This document shows, piece after piece, positions 17,484 to 26,791 of a DNA stretch of 64,000 nt. A program made the position numbers and the translations under genes. Numbering within the stretch: the stretch's first letter is position 1; every line of letters begins with the position of its first letter. This DNA is from Phyllobacterium sophorae (GTDB lineage: Bacteria > Pseudomonadota > Alphaproteobacteria > Rhizobiales > Rhizobiaceae), in contig NZ_PGGM01000010.1 in assembly GCF_003010965.1 (NCBI RefSeq), positions 62,001-126,000 on the forward strand. Direction: 5' to 3'. The notes beneath the pieces were generated by a model. That model was not told where the DNA came from. It made no database searches and was given only the letters and a program-made list of their open reading frames with translations.

Positions 17484-18347
17484 TCATCGGGCAAAGACGA
17501 CAGTGCGCGCCCCGTTTGGGATTACTCGATCTTCCAGAAAGAGCAGAACCGCCCGGGACAGCACGCGACGTTCTATATCGCGGCCCTTGCGCACAAGATC
17601 GGCCGGGGAATCGCGATGACTGACCCGCTCAATGTCCTGTTCGATGATCGGCCCTTCGTCCAGATCGGCTGTCACGAAATGGGCGGTGGCACCGATCAGC
17701 TTGACGCCACGGTTGTGCGCCTGGTGATAGGGCTTTGCACCTTTAAAGCCAGGCAGGAAACTGTGGTGGATGTTGATGCAGCGCCCTGAAAGACAGGTGC
17801 TAAGATCGTCCGACAGAATTTGCATATAACGGGCCAGAACGATCAGGTCCGGATCCGTTTGCCGGATAATTTCCTTGATCTTCGCTTCCTGTGCGGTCTT
17901 GGATTGCGCTGTTACGGGCAAGTGGTGGAATGGGATATCGCCAATCAAGCTGACCGAAAGCGCCGTGCGGGGATGGTTCGAAACGATCCCCATGATATCC
18001 ATGGGCAATTCACCAAGGCGGTGTCTGTAGAGCAGATCGCCAAGGCAATGGTCGAATTTGGAGACTAGCAGCAGGACCTTCTTGCGTTCTATGTTAAGCC
18101 GCAATGTCCATTCCATGCCGAATCGATCTGCAATCCGCCCAAGGGCTTCGTGCAATCGTTCCTTGCGGTCTGACACAAGGTTAAACCCGACCCGCATGAA
18201 GAAGAGGCCAGTTTCGGCATCGTCGAACTGTTCGGCCTCGACGATGTCGCCTCCCATCCGGAAAATGCAGCCGGACACTTCGGATACTATCCCCGGTACA
18301 TTGCGGCAGAAGAATTTCAAGACAAAATTTTCAACTGAAGGGGTCAA
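17484..18347 (-). CDS. purU: formyltetrahydrofolate deformylase PurU
   Basis: Hydrolyses 10-formyl-THF to formate and THF. It has an N-terminal ACT domain ([20 protein letters not shown]) and a formyltransferase-fold domain with the Asn-His-Asp triad in [17 protein letters not shown] and [15 protein letters not shown]. The TTG at 18347, behind GGGAGAGAAG, gives 287 residues, the family norm; the ATG at 18464 would add 39 residues of unrelated N-terminus. It starts the demethylation operon and regenerates free THF from C1 units, next to folD and the LigM-like gene. The start is less certain than the function. Confidence 0.9.
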   Translation of the reverse strand: MTPSVENFVLKFFCRNVPGIVSEVSGCIFRMGGDIVEAEQFDDAETGLFFMRVGFNLVSDRKERLHEALGRIADRFGMEWTLRLNIERKKVLLLVSKFDHCLGDLLYRHRLGELPMDIMGIVSNHPRTALSVSLIGDIPFHHLPVTAQSKTAQEAKIKEIIRQTDPDLIVLARYMQILSDDLSTCLSGRCINIHHSFLPGFKGAKPYHQAHNRGVKLIGATAHFVTADLDEGPIIEQDIERVSHRDSPADLVRKGRDIERRVLSRAVLLFLEDRVIPNGARTVVFAR

Positions 18348-18558
18348 GGCTAACTTCTTCTCTCCCAAAGAAAGGAACTGGCGACGCGGCGCGGCAGAGC
18401 GTTGGCGCACAAGGGCCGGAGCGACGATTAAGACGAGGAGCGGAAACAAGAAGGTGTCAGACAAAGCAGCAAACCGCGTCGCACCTGCCGTTAAATCACC
18501 CTCCCAGCGTTTCTGGCGGACGCCGCTCCCTTATTGCAAAACTACGGGCAGAAATCGA

Positions 18559-18569
18559 TATTGACAATA
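18559..18569. promoter_or_regulatory. palindrome in the purU-lysR divergent promoter region
   Basis: TATTG-A-CAATA is a perfect short palindrome, 31 bp before the lysR start, and contains a -35-like TTGACA (18561-18566). LysR regulators usually bind such dyads between themselves and the divergent target operon. The evidence is only positional. Confidence 0.35.
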
Positions 18570-18599
18570 CGGATGTTTTTAATAATAGGTATTTGAATT

Positions 18600-19562
18600 A
18601 TGGATATCAGGCGTCTCGATCTCAATCTTCTTCTGCTGCTGAACGGACTCCATCGTCAGCAAAACCTCTCGGCAGTGGCACGCACGCTCGGCCTGAGCCA
18701 ACCTGCCGCAAGCGCTGGGTTACGGAAGTTGCGGGCGTTTTTCGAAGATCCCCTTTTTCTGCCTACGGGCCGGGGAATGAAGCCGACTCCGTTTGCCGAA
18801 TCGATCGCGGCGTCAGTCGCGTCGGTGCTCACCATCGTCGAACGTGATCTGCTGCATAAGCCCGTGTTCTTACCGCTAGAGAGCGACCGCGTGTTCACGA
18901 TCACGACTCCTGATATCGGCGTCCCGATCTTCGTTCCGCCGATCCTTGAGAGAATTCGGGCAGAGGCGCCCAAGGTAAACCTGAAATGCGTGGCCTGCCC
19001 GCATGCCGAACTTGAGGATCGGATGGAACAGGGTGAAATCGACTTGGCGATCGGATATTTTCCCGATCTGGCGGGTCCGAATATCGTAATCGAGGCTCTG
19101 TTCGATCACCCCTTCACATGCATAGTCAGCAAAAGACATCCTACAATCGGCGACACTCTTTCCATTGAACAGTTCCTCGCGGCGGACCATCTGGTCGTTA
19201 CCCAGCAGGGCCGCAGCCAGGAAATCTTTGAACGCCGAGTTCAAGAACTGAAGCTACAACGTCGGATTTTACTACAGCTTCCCCATTTTATGAACGTGCC
19301 GCAAATGATCGCCCAAAGCGACATGATAGCGACTGTTCCGTTATCACTTGGCGCTTGGTATGCACATATCGGCCTGAAACTGCTTCCACCGCCAATAACC
19401 ATACCGGTCATCGAGGTCAAACAGTTCTGGCATAGGCGGATGACAAACGATCCGGCTGTGCACTGGCTGCGAACTATCGTGTCCAAGGAGTTGCGTGGTC
19501 GCGACCCAGTGCAGGCGGCCTCGGATGGATATGCGAATACCAGGACAAATTTTTCGGAGTAG
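18600..19562 (+). CDS. LysR-family transcriptional regulator of the demethylation/hydroxyquinol operon
   Basis: A 320-residue LTTR. The N-terminal helix-turn-helix is RQQNLSAVARTLGLSQPAAS followed by LRKLRAFFEDPLFLPTGRGM. The effector domain spans about 90-300. It is divergent from purU with a 250-bp gap to the chosen purU start (the upstream part of the purU frame lies in it). By LTTR convention it should activate the leftward operon in response to a pathway aromatic. Its closest relative in the window is the LysR at 48275, which shares the same lead motif pattern (SQP-x2-S, DPLF--T--GM-PT). Confidence 0.92.
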   Translation: MDIRRLDLNLLLLLNGLHRQQNLSAVARTLGLSQPAASAGLRKLRAFFEDPLFLPTGRGMKPTPFAESIAASVASVLTIVERDLLHKPVFLPLESDRVFTITTPDIGVPIFVPPILERIRAEAPKVNLKCVACPHAELEDRMEQGEIDLAIGYFPDLAGPNIVIEALFDHPFTCIVSKRHPTIGDTLSIEQFLAADHLVVTQQGRSQEIFERRVQELKLQRRILLQLPHFMNVPQMIAQSDMIATVPLSLGAWYAHIGLKLLPPPITIPVIEVKQFWHRRMTNDPAVHWLRTIVSKELRGRDPVQAASDGYANTRTNFSE

Positions 19563-20035
19563 ATGTGCCGGGACCGTTGGCTGTTGGATGAGATGTCGCT
19601 TGGCAGATAATTGTGAGAATGCTTGCCAACGATTTCACCGGGCCGCGTGGCATTTTGATTGACAATCAGCTCAGCCATTGGAGCTTAATATCGGAGGCAG
19701 GTAAGCGAAGTGGTGGCATTGCACTTGCTAGGTGCTAGCCCATGAACTCCAACCCGCAGCAGCGCGCCGTTTCTCGCAGTTGAGACGGCCAGGTACGAAT
19801 GGGCACTGGCGCCAAAGGCATTTGCTGCACGCTTTTTCGTCGTCGACCATCGCAGCGTCCGGTGGATATTGGATGCATTGACAACCGGCATTCCCACGAC
19901 CGCGTCGAACGTCTGCAAGCGATTGCTTGCAAAGGCGGCTTCCCATTCATCTCACAATGGCAATTGCTCAATGGGGAAACAAATGCCTATCTCCAGACCA
20001 CGTACCAACTGGACGCTAAGTATGCCGGCCATAAT
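19563..20035. other. no gene recognised; probably decayed sequence
   Basis: Several frames of 60-80 codons are open on the minus strand but none has a ribosome site or family motif. The sequence follows a broken maleylacetate reductase start and probably represents the rest of that gene after decay or deletion. Confidence 0.45.
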
Positions 20036-20110
20036 TCCGTGCCGATTAGTAGCCCCTCGCCCCAAAACGATGCGCGCCGGATTCGCTGTCATAGTGAAGA
20101 CTTCAATCAT
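20036..20110 (-). pseudogene. N-terminal stub of a second maleylacetate reductase
   Basis: An ATG at 20110 with GGGAG upstream starts a reading MIEVFTMTANPARIVLGRGA, which aligns with the intact maleylacetate reductase at 13036 (MIxxFT, P-R, GRG). Similarity ends after about 25 codons and a stop follows at about 19952. A real start site attached to a lost gene body shows this was once the gene after the flavin monooxygenase. Confidence 0.6.
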
Positions 20111-20170
20111 TTAGACACTCCCTTGGGCGGGCCCATCACCGTGAACAGACACAAAGCACACGATCGCGCA

Positions 20171-20209
20171 TGCCTTGCTTGGCAGGTGCGCTGGTATGAA
20201 AGCAAGGCA
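20171..20209. terminator. 10-bp hairpin after the broken monooxygenase gene
   Basis: TGCCTTGCTT (20171-20180) pairs perfectly with AAGCAAGGCA (20200-20209) around a 19-nt loop, just beyond the monooxygenase stop at 20225. There is no T-run. Confidence 0.45.
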
Positions 20210-20224
20210 GCGAGCATGAGGCGC

Positions 20225-21753
20225 TCAACTGGCGATTTTCTCCAAACGCGGCATCTGATGCCCGAGCACCGTTTCAATTACACGGCGAGCATCTGCGTCG
20301 TTCGAACCTCGCCATGCAACGATCTGGTCCGGGCGGATGAGTGCTAAGGGCGCTTCGTAGAGTTGCTGCACCTCAGGGAGTGTACAATTGACAATGGTTA
20401 GCTCCATTCCGAGCTGCGCCGCTGCTAAGATGAAGTGATCGACACTTGGAGGCGTTTTGCCGAGGCGAAGGAGTGTCCATTCAAAGCCGAACAGATCGTA
20501 AAGCGACGTTGACGAGTCGATCCAGAAATGTGGAGCGCGCCCACCCGGAGCGGCTGTTGGAGCGTACGCGTTCGGTAGATCTTCCACCTGGACCGTCTGC
20601 TCGGAGAAAATCACGGGAGAGCCGTCGTAACGAGCGCCAAACGTAGTACCCGGGATGTTGAACTCCGCCTTTCCGTGAGACGCGAGATATGCGCCAGCTT
20701 CCTTCCGAATCGCTTGCCCTTCGGCGGTGTCGTCTTCCAGGCAAGGCTGCGGCTTGTATAAGCCAATCGATTCTGCGAATTGCCTAGCGAAGCCTGTGTT
20801 GCGAACGGCAATCGGCCTTCGCTCATGTTCATAGGTCTCCAAAATGGCAGGTGCCGCAACGCCCTTAAGAGCGGCAGCGAGCTTCCATCCCAGATTGACT
20901 GCGTCATCCACGGCCGTGTTATAGCCGAGCCCGCCGGCGGGAGTGAAAAGATGAACTGCGTCACCGCCCAAAAGGATCCTCCCGCGCCCGTAACTCTCTG
21001 CGACAAGCGCATAGCCAGCCGTCCATGTCCCACGAGAGATAATCTCCGCCTCAACGGACAAGCCGACTGCGTGTTGGAACATTGCCAGAGCCTGGTCGTC
21101 GGTGATTTCGTCCTGTTTCTCGTCATCCCTCCGAAGAAGTCCCTCTCGGCTCCAGCATCCCCCTTATAGGATATGCCGAGTTGCCGCCGGGCGAAACTTC
21201 GAGCGCCATCACCTCCGATGAAGTACTTTACGCGCACCTTTCGGCGCGTTGCTTGCGCGACTTCGCTTGCGGTCACGACCACCGCGTCCTGCGCCTCAAT
21301 AAATTCCACAACACGCCAACCGTAATTGATTGACACACCTGGCAACGCCTCAGCATGTCTTCGAAGTACTTGCTCGACATATTTCTGCGATACACGGTGC
21401 GGCAGCTCGGCGGCACTCCACGATCCTGACATCGAGCAAACCGCCTCACGGGCTTCGCGGGCGGACGGCAGGCGGAAACGCCCCAGCTCATGCTTGGCGT
21501 AGCGGGTGAAATAGGCAATATCTGTTGGGAAAGCCTCAGGAAGACCCAACGCTCTGATTTCGTCAGCGAATCCAAGCCGCCGATAGTGTTCCATCGTCCT
21601 CGCCTGGGTCGCATTTACCTGTGGATTGAAAGCCGTTGGGGACTTCTCGTCGAACAGGACGACCGAGATACCCCGTCGCCCAAGCTCATTGGCAAGCATC
21701 AGGCCAAATGGCCCACCCCCGGCAATCCCAACATCGAATACAGCACCTTCCAC
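20225..21753 (-). pseudogene. FAD-dependent aromatic hydroxylase (PheA/TfdB/MhpA type), frameshifted and internally deleted
   Basis: The N-terminal frame has the FAD-binding GIAGGGPFGLMLANELGRRG (from residue 9) and the second Rossmann signature YFIGGDGARSFARRQLGI. It loses frame near 21125-21140, and the C-terminal part continues in another frame with the FAD ribityl motif GRILLGGDAVHLFTPAGGLG and NTAVDDAVNLGWKLAAAL. By comparison with the family, roughly 65 codons of the substrate domain are also missing between FFGG and the DDQALAMFQ block. The GTG at 21753 has GGGAGG 7 nt upstream. Intact relatives hydroxylate phenols such as resorcinol to hydroxyquinol, which would feed the dioxygenase at 11076. 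This copy is very probably inactive. Confidence 0.85.
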
Positions 21754-21777
21754 GGCATATCCTCCCGACATTAGCTC

Positions 21778-21960
21778 TCAGTGGGGTGTGATTGGTACGG
21801 AAACCAGACGATATACATCCGACGGTATTCGGCGAAGCTGATCGAACTCCTTTGCGCGCTCCGCGAGCTCGGGGCCAAGCGCCTTTATATTTGCCAAGAT
21901 TTGCTCTGTGCCCGGATCATCCATCACTGTATCGCCGTTCAGGCTTGTATGCGCGTTCAT
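21778..21960 (-). pseudogene. truncated acyl-CoA-dehydrogenase-fold monooxygenase, N-terminus only
   Basis: An ATG at 21960 with GGAGG 8 nt upstream starts a 60-residue frame. LGPELAERAKEFDQLRRIPS followed by DVYRLV is the first helix pair of group D flavin monooxygenases (HpaB/HsaA-like) and acyl-CoA dehydrogenases. The rest of a normally 380-400-residue protein is gone, and the next gene begins only 25 bp later. The good ribosome site shows a real gene lost its body by deletion. Confidence 0.6.
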
Positions 21961-22125
21961 GTTCAAATCCTCCCTCACTGTCATGAAGTGCGTGGCGCTG
22001 AAGCTAAAGGATCCAGTGCACGATTGGCTGACTGATTTGGCGGATTCCTATGACTGCGGTGTATCTGAGAGCTGAATCTACTAACTTGAGCCAAATTTTG
22101 AGGCCGTAGAACCAGCTGGGCTTTC

Positions 22126-22310
22126 ATGGCCGATAAGCTGAAGCGCCAGTCGAAGGTTGATTTCAGGGGCCGTCATTTCAAAGATTTTGAGGCATGCTTA
22201 ATCGTCCAGGCGGTGCATGGTACTTGCGATGTCCGCTCAGCTATTATGGGCAAACGAACGCGGGTTTCGAGGTAATGCTTGGATGAGGAGAGGTTTCGGC
22301 TTTTCCGTGG
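22126..22310 (+). mobile_element. remnant of an IS6-family transposase
   Basis: The start reads VDFRGRHF, then after a small insertion LIVQAV; after a +1 shift WYLRCPLSY follows. Together these match the IS6 (IS26-like) N-terminal pattern with the zinc-finger/HTH region. Fragments of the next block (EVML, RGFG) persist to about 22310 with stops. The DDE catalytic domain is absent, and no terminal repeats were identified. It marks the border between the decayed catabolic genes and the efflux operon. Confidence 0.75.
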
Positions 22311-22451
22311 CTGGTCTCTCAAGAAAGCTGTGACGCTCAATCGAGTGCCGAACAATTATAGGTCCAGAGTTGCGAAGCGAGGTCGGGAAGGTCCACTTAC
22401 CCCCTCTGAAGCTGACTACAGAATGCGGCCTCTCGCGACTTATATGCGCCC
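22311..22451. other. no gene recognised
   Basis: A short unassigned stretch between the IS6 remnant and the end of the hydrolase gene. No motif or clear terminator is visible. Confidence 0.4.
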
Positions 22452-23690
22452 CTAGTATGCAATTTGCCCGTTGACCGTTTGGGAAAACGAAGTGCCAACC
22501 TGCTGGAACTGCCGGGAGAGCCGGCTGCGGGCGGCTGGACTGACGATGGCGACAGGCGCTGTCACCGCCGCACCCGCAGTCGAACCCACAGCCCGCACCG
22601 TCCCAAGCGCTGTTACCCCGAGCCGGTCGGCAAGCGAGACGTCGCCTGTATCGAGCGATTGCCCGGACAATCTCTGGCCGAGAAGCTGCACCATTTCCGG
22701 ATTGTCGGCAAAGGTGTTGTGGGCGAGCGGATCGCCTGCCTTGATGCCTGTCGTGTCGATAATTGTGATCCCAAGCTGCTTCAGTTCGGATGTGTAGGGG
22801 CGTAAATCCGCGGCACCGACGCGGTCCACATCTCCCGAAACCCATTTTGATACGGCGAGTGCCCGATCGCCCCGGGAGGCAAAGATTGTGAATCGCGGCC
22901 GCTTGGGTCCCATTTCGATGAGCTGCCGCCGGAACACATCGACATCGATATCCGGTGAAGCAAGTACAACGTTCTTGATTTTTGGTGATATGCCATTGCC
23001 CCGCATGGCAACACCCCGCAGTGCCTCCACGGCGAGCCAGCTGCCCATTGAATGGGCAAGTATCGTCACATCAGCGACGTCGGGACTACGTATCGCCTGA
23101 CGAAGCAGCTCTTCCAGTGCGAAACGGGAAAAGTTTGTGCTCTCCTTGTCGTAGACATAGTCGAACATGCTGGCCCGCGACGGCCAGGTGAACAGAACCG
23201 GCGCGGCATTCGTCCGGGCGTCGTGCGCGATCTGCGCAAAACGATAGACCGCATCGGAATAGGTGTTGTTGAAGCCGTGCACATATATGAGCACGCGCTT
23301 CTTTGGACCCCGGTTGCGTTTCAGCCAGGTTAGAACCCGACTTTCGGAGGCAAGCTCTTCAGTTTTGAGCGTGACAAAATCCTTGGCGGGATCACCCGGC
23401 AATCGAGATGGCCACTGAATCTCGCCAATTTTGCGGTTCCTGTCCGGCGGTACAGAGACCACAATGTTGGTCATTGAGATCGCCGTTGCTCGTTCGCCGG
23501 AAAAGAGCGTGCCCGGATCGCTCACCGGTTCACGAGTGGTCGCGACCAGCATGTCCACCTTGTTTGCGCCTGGCGCGGTCTCCGCGACCGGCGCAAGCAC
23601 GTTTCCGGGATGCGTCGCACAGGCCGAGAGCATGAGAGACAACGCGATTGCTAAGCATTTGGAACCTGTCGCCAGTTTGCTCGCCTTCAT
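22452..23690 (-). CDS. alpha/beta-hydrolase lipoprotein (DUF900 family)
   Basis: A 412-residue protein with a lipoprotein signal ending at LMLSAC. The hydrolase core has VLIYVHGFNNTY (oxyanion strand, about 135), the nucleophile elbow TILAHSMGSW with Ser near 222, and ASPDIDVDVF with a likely catalytic Asp; AHNTFADNP probably supplies the His. The C-terminal 60 residues are Ala/Val-rich and may form a helix. Its ATG overlaps the RND pump stop by 4 nt, so it is translationally coupled as the last gene of the efflux operon. A lipoprotein esterase in an RND operon is unusual; it may modify an exported compound or lipid. Confidence 0.85.
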   Translation of the reverse strand: MKASKLATGSKCLAIALSLMLSACATHPGNVLAPVAETAPGANKVDMLVATTREPVSDPGTLFSGERATAISMTNIVVSVPPDRNRKIGEIQWPSRLPGDPAKDFVTLKTEELASESRVLTWLKRNRGPKKRVLIYVHGFNNTYSDAVYRFAQIAHDARTNAAPVLFTWPSRASMFDYVYDKESTNFSRFALEELLRQAIRSPDVADVTILAHSMGSWLAVEALRGVAMRGNGISPKIKNVVLASPDIDVDVFRRQLIEMGPKRPRFTIFASRGDRALAVSKWVSGDVDRVGAADLRPYTSELKQLGITIIDTTGIKAGDPLAHNTFADNPEMVQLLGQRLSGQSLDTGDVSLADRLGVTALGTVRAVGSTAGAAVTAPVAIVSPAARSRLSRQFQQVGTSFSQTVNGQIAY

Positions 23691-26600
23691 GGGCTCTCGC
23701 TCGCGATCGCGCTGTCAACTGCCATCTCCGAATGGCCGGCATTCGTATCCATTCCAGGCGCCTTGATCCGGAACCAGGCGATGTAAAGCGCGGGCAGGAA
23801 GAGAAGCGTCAAAACCGTTCCAACAATAATGCCGCCCATCATCGCATATGCCATTGGCCCCCAGAAGATCTCACGGGCGATCGGAATGAGCGCAAGGCTG
23901 GCCGCGGCGGCCGTCAGCATGATGGGACGCATGCGGTGTTCAGTTGCCTCGACGACGGCGTTCCAGGGGTCCTTGCCCTCCTGTCGCAAATCTTCGATCT
24001 GAACAACGAGAATGACCGAATTTCGGATCAGGATGCCGATCAGCGCAAGGATGCCAAGCAGGGCGACGAACCCGAGCGGTGCACCGCTTGGTAGCAATGC
24101 AGCCACCACACCGATAACTGCAAGTGGGGCAACCGCGAATACGAGGAAGAGCCGCTGGAAACTTTGCAACTGGATCATCAGAAGGGTGATCATGGCAAAC
24201 AACATCAGGGGGGCGACTGCGGCAATCGGTGCCTGAGCCTTGCTGCTCTCTTCGACAGCACCGCCGACAGCGACACCATAGCCAGCCGGAAGCTTGTCGG
24301 CGAATTCCTTCACCCTGGGGGCTAATTGCGAAACAACCGTTGCGGGCTGGAGCGCTCCAAGGACATTTGCCTTCAGGGTTATGGTTGGCTGCCGGTCTCG
24401 ACGCCAGACGACGGGCTGTTCCAGCTCATAATGGAAGTTGGCGACAGCCGCAGCCGGCACAGATTGCCCATTGCTTGCCTGCAATTCGATATTACGGAGT
24501 TGATCAATCGATCCGCGTTCATCGGCACGGGCCCGCGCTACGACGTCCACCAGATAGATGGAATCCCTGACCTGGGTGACCGTGGTGCCTCCAACGACCG
24601 CATTCAATGCTGACGCAATGGTTTCAGACGAAATGCCAAGCTGTCTTGCCTTGTCTTGCATCACATCAACTTTGATGACCCGTGCAGGTTCGTTCCAGTC
24701 GAATGCAATCGCTCCGACCGAGGGATTTTCGGCAACGAGGTTCGCCATCTGTTGAGAAAAATCGCGCACTTGTTGAAAATCGGGACCACTGACACGATAC
24801 TGGACGGGCCGTCCGACCGGCGGACCGATGTCGAGAAGATGCACAAACGCATCGGTCCCGGGAAACTGATCCTTCAGCCATTGCTGGAATTGTTCCCGCA
24901 ACTGGTCACGCGCCTCCAAACTCTTCGTCACGATGATCGTTTGACCAAAGAACGGATTGGCGGGTTGAACGTCAAAGGACAGTAGGAAACGGATAGCGCC
25001 CTGCCCGACATAAGAGCTCCAGTGCTCGATGTCAGGATTTCCCGCTAACTGTTCCGCCTCGAACTTGTCCATCTGCGCCTTGGTTTCAACGATCGAGGCG
25101 TTCTGCGGCAGGTTCCAGTCAACGATCAGTTCGTGACGATCGGAGTTGGGAAAAAACTGCTGCTGGACATGGCCCATGCCATAGAGTGAAAGGGCAAAAA
25201 TGGCGACTGTCACGGCAATTGTCGCCCAACGAAAGCGCATGCAAAGCAAGAGAATGCGTTGAAACAACCGGGCAAACCAACTCGGATTGGCGTGCTTATT
25301 CTTCATGGTCTTCGGCAGCAGCGTCACGCCGATCAATGGCGTAAAGACCACCGCCACGATCCAGGATACGACAAGGGAAACGGCGATAACCACGAACAGT
25401 GTGTAGGTAAATTCACCGGCGGAACTGCTGTTGAGGCCGACAGGAATAAAGCCCGAGACCGTCACCAGCGTTCCCGTCAGCATGGGAAAGGCGGTGGACG
25501 TATAGACGTAGGTGGCCGCTTTTCGCAAAGAGTCTCCCGCCTCTAGGCGAGCGACCATCATTTCGACGGCAATCATGGCGTCATCGACAAGCAAACCAAG
25601 GGCGATGATCAGCGCTCCGAGCGATATCCGCTGGAGAGAGATGCCCATATATTCCATCACCATGAAAGTAATGGCGAGAACAAGCGGGATAGCCAGCGCG
25701 ACGACAAGGCCCGCGCGCATGCCGAGACTGACGAAACTGACGGCCAGTACGATAGCCACGGCTTCAAAGAGGGCCCGTGTGAAACCGGACACCGCCTCTT
25801 CCACGATCTGCGGCTGATCAGAGACCAGATGGACCCCGACGCCGACTGGAAGGTCAGCGGTAATCTGCTCCATCTGTGCTTTGAGATGTTCGCCGAATTC
25901 AAGCAGATTGCCGTTCTGCTTCATGCCAATTGCAAGGCCGATAGCCTCCTTACCATTGACGCGAAATAGGCTTGTCGGCGGATCAACGTAGCCGCGGGTT
26001 ACCTTGGCGACATCGCTCAACCGAAAGAAACGATCGTTGACCCGCAGATTGATCGCCTCAAGGCTTTTTTCCGAGGTAAACTGGCCGTTGACACGTATCA
26101 TTACCCGCTCTGGGCCGGTCTCGACGACGCCAGACGGGGTGATTGCATTTTGTGCCTGCAGCGTGCTGATGATGGCCTGCTGGTCGAGGCCGAGAGCGGC
26201 GATCTGCTTGGTCGAAAACTCGAGATAAATGACCTCGTCCTGTGCCCCAACGAGTTCAACCTTCCCGACATCCGGTACAGTCAGGATTTTCCGGCGCACG
26301 TCTTCGACATAATCGCGCAGTTGCCGCCGGCTCAAACCATCGGCAGTGAACCCATAGACATTTCCGAAAACATCACCGAACTCATCATTGAAGAAGGGGC
26401 CGACAACGCCCTGCGGGAAATCCGACGAAATATCCCTGATCATGTTGCGGACGCGAACCCAGGTCTGCGTTACGGCTTCCCCGCGCACTGTATCCTTCAG
26501 GTTGACGAAAATCGTTGTCGTGCCGGACGAACTGACGCTTTTGGTATAGTCAAGCGAATCCAGTTCCTCAAGCTTCTTCTCGATACGTTCGGTAACCTGG

Positions 26601-26791
26601 GTGGTCGTGTCTTCGATCGACGCACCCGGCCACTGCGCCGAGATCACCATGGTTTTGATGGTGAAGTTGGGGTCTTCCTCACGCCCGAGATTGATGTACG
26701 AAAAAATCCCGGCAATCGTGAAGATAATCATGAAATACCAGACGAGAGAGCGGTGTTCGAGCGCCCACTCGGAAAGATTGAACTTCTTCAT
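23687..26791 (-). CDS. RND-family efflux pump, inner-membrane subunit
   Basis: A 1034-residue hydrophobe/amphiphile-efflux-type RND protein. One N-terminal helix (WYFMIIFTIAGIFSYINLG) is followed by the first periplasmic loop, then helices 2-6 around residues 335-510 with VDDAMIAVEMMVARLEAG in helix 4 (the proton-relay Asp pair region). The second loop and helices 8-12 follow (about 870-1010). It drives proton-coupled export of toxic compounds with two adaptors. Both ends overlap neighbours by 4 nt (ATGA). No outer-membrane channel gene is present, so it must borrow one. The divergent TetR gene is its likely repressor. Confidence 0.95.
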   Translation of the reverse strand: MKKFNLSEWALEHRSLVWYFMIIFTIAGIFSYINLGREEDPNFTIKTMVISAQWPGASIEDTTTQVTERIEKKLEELDSLDYTKSVSSSGTTTIFVNLKDTVRGEAVTQTWVRVRNMIRDISSDFPQGVVGPFFNDEFGDVFGNVYGFTADGLSRRQLRDYVEDVRRKILTVPDVGKVELVGAQDEVIYLEFSTKQIAALGLDQQAIISTLQAQNAITPSGVVETGPERVMIRVNGQFTSEKSLEAINLRVNDRFFRLSDVAKVTRGYVDPPTSLFRVNGKEAIGLAIGMKQNGNLLEFGEHLKAQMEQITADLPVGVGVHLVSDQPQIVEEAVSGFTRALFEAVAIVLAVSFVSLGMRAGLVVALAIPLVLAITFMVMEYMGISLQRISLGALIIALGLLVDDAMIAVEMMVARLEAGDSLRKAATYVYTSTAFPMLTGTLVTVSGFIPVGLNSSSAGEFTYTLFVVIAVSLVVSWIVAVVFTPLIGVTLLPKTMKNKHANPSWFARLFQRILLLCMRFRWATIAVTVAIFALSLYGMGHVQQQFFPNSDRHELIVDWNLPQNASIVETKAQMDKFEAEQLAGNPDIEHWSSYVGQGAIRFLLSFDVQPANPFFGQTIIVTKSLEARDQLREQFQQWLKDQFPGTDAFVHLLDIGPPVGRPVQYRVSGPDFQQVRDFSQQMANLVAENPSVGAIAFDWNEPARVIKVDVMQDKARQLGISSETIASALNAVVGGTTVTQVRDSIYLVDVVARARADERGSIDQLRNIELQASNGQSVPAAAVANFHYELEQPVVWRRDRQPTITLKANVLGALQPATVVSQLAPRVKEFADKLPAGYGVAVGGAVEESSKAQAPIAAVAPLMLFAMITLLMIQLQSFQRLFLVFAVAPLAVIGVVAALLPSGAPLGFVALLGILALIGILIRNSVILVVQIEDLRQEGKDPWNAVVEATEHRMRPIMLTAAAASLALIPIAREIFWGPMAYAMMGGIIVGTVLTLLFLPALYIAWFRIKAPGMDTNAGHSEMAVDSAIASESP

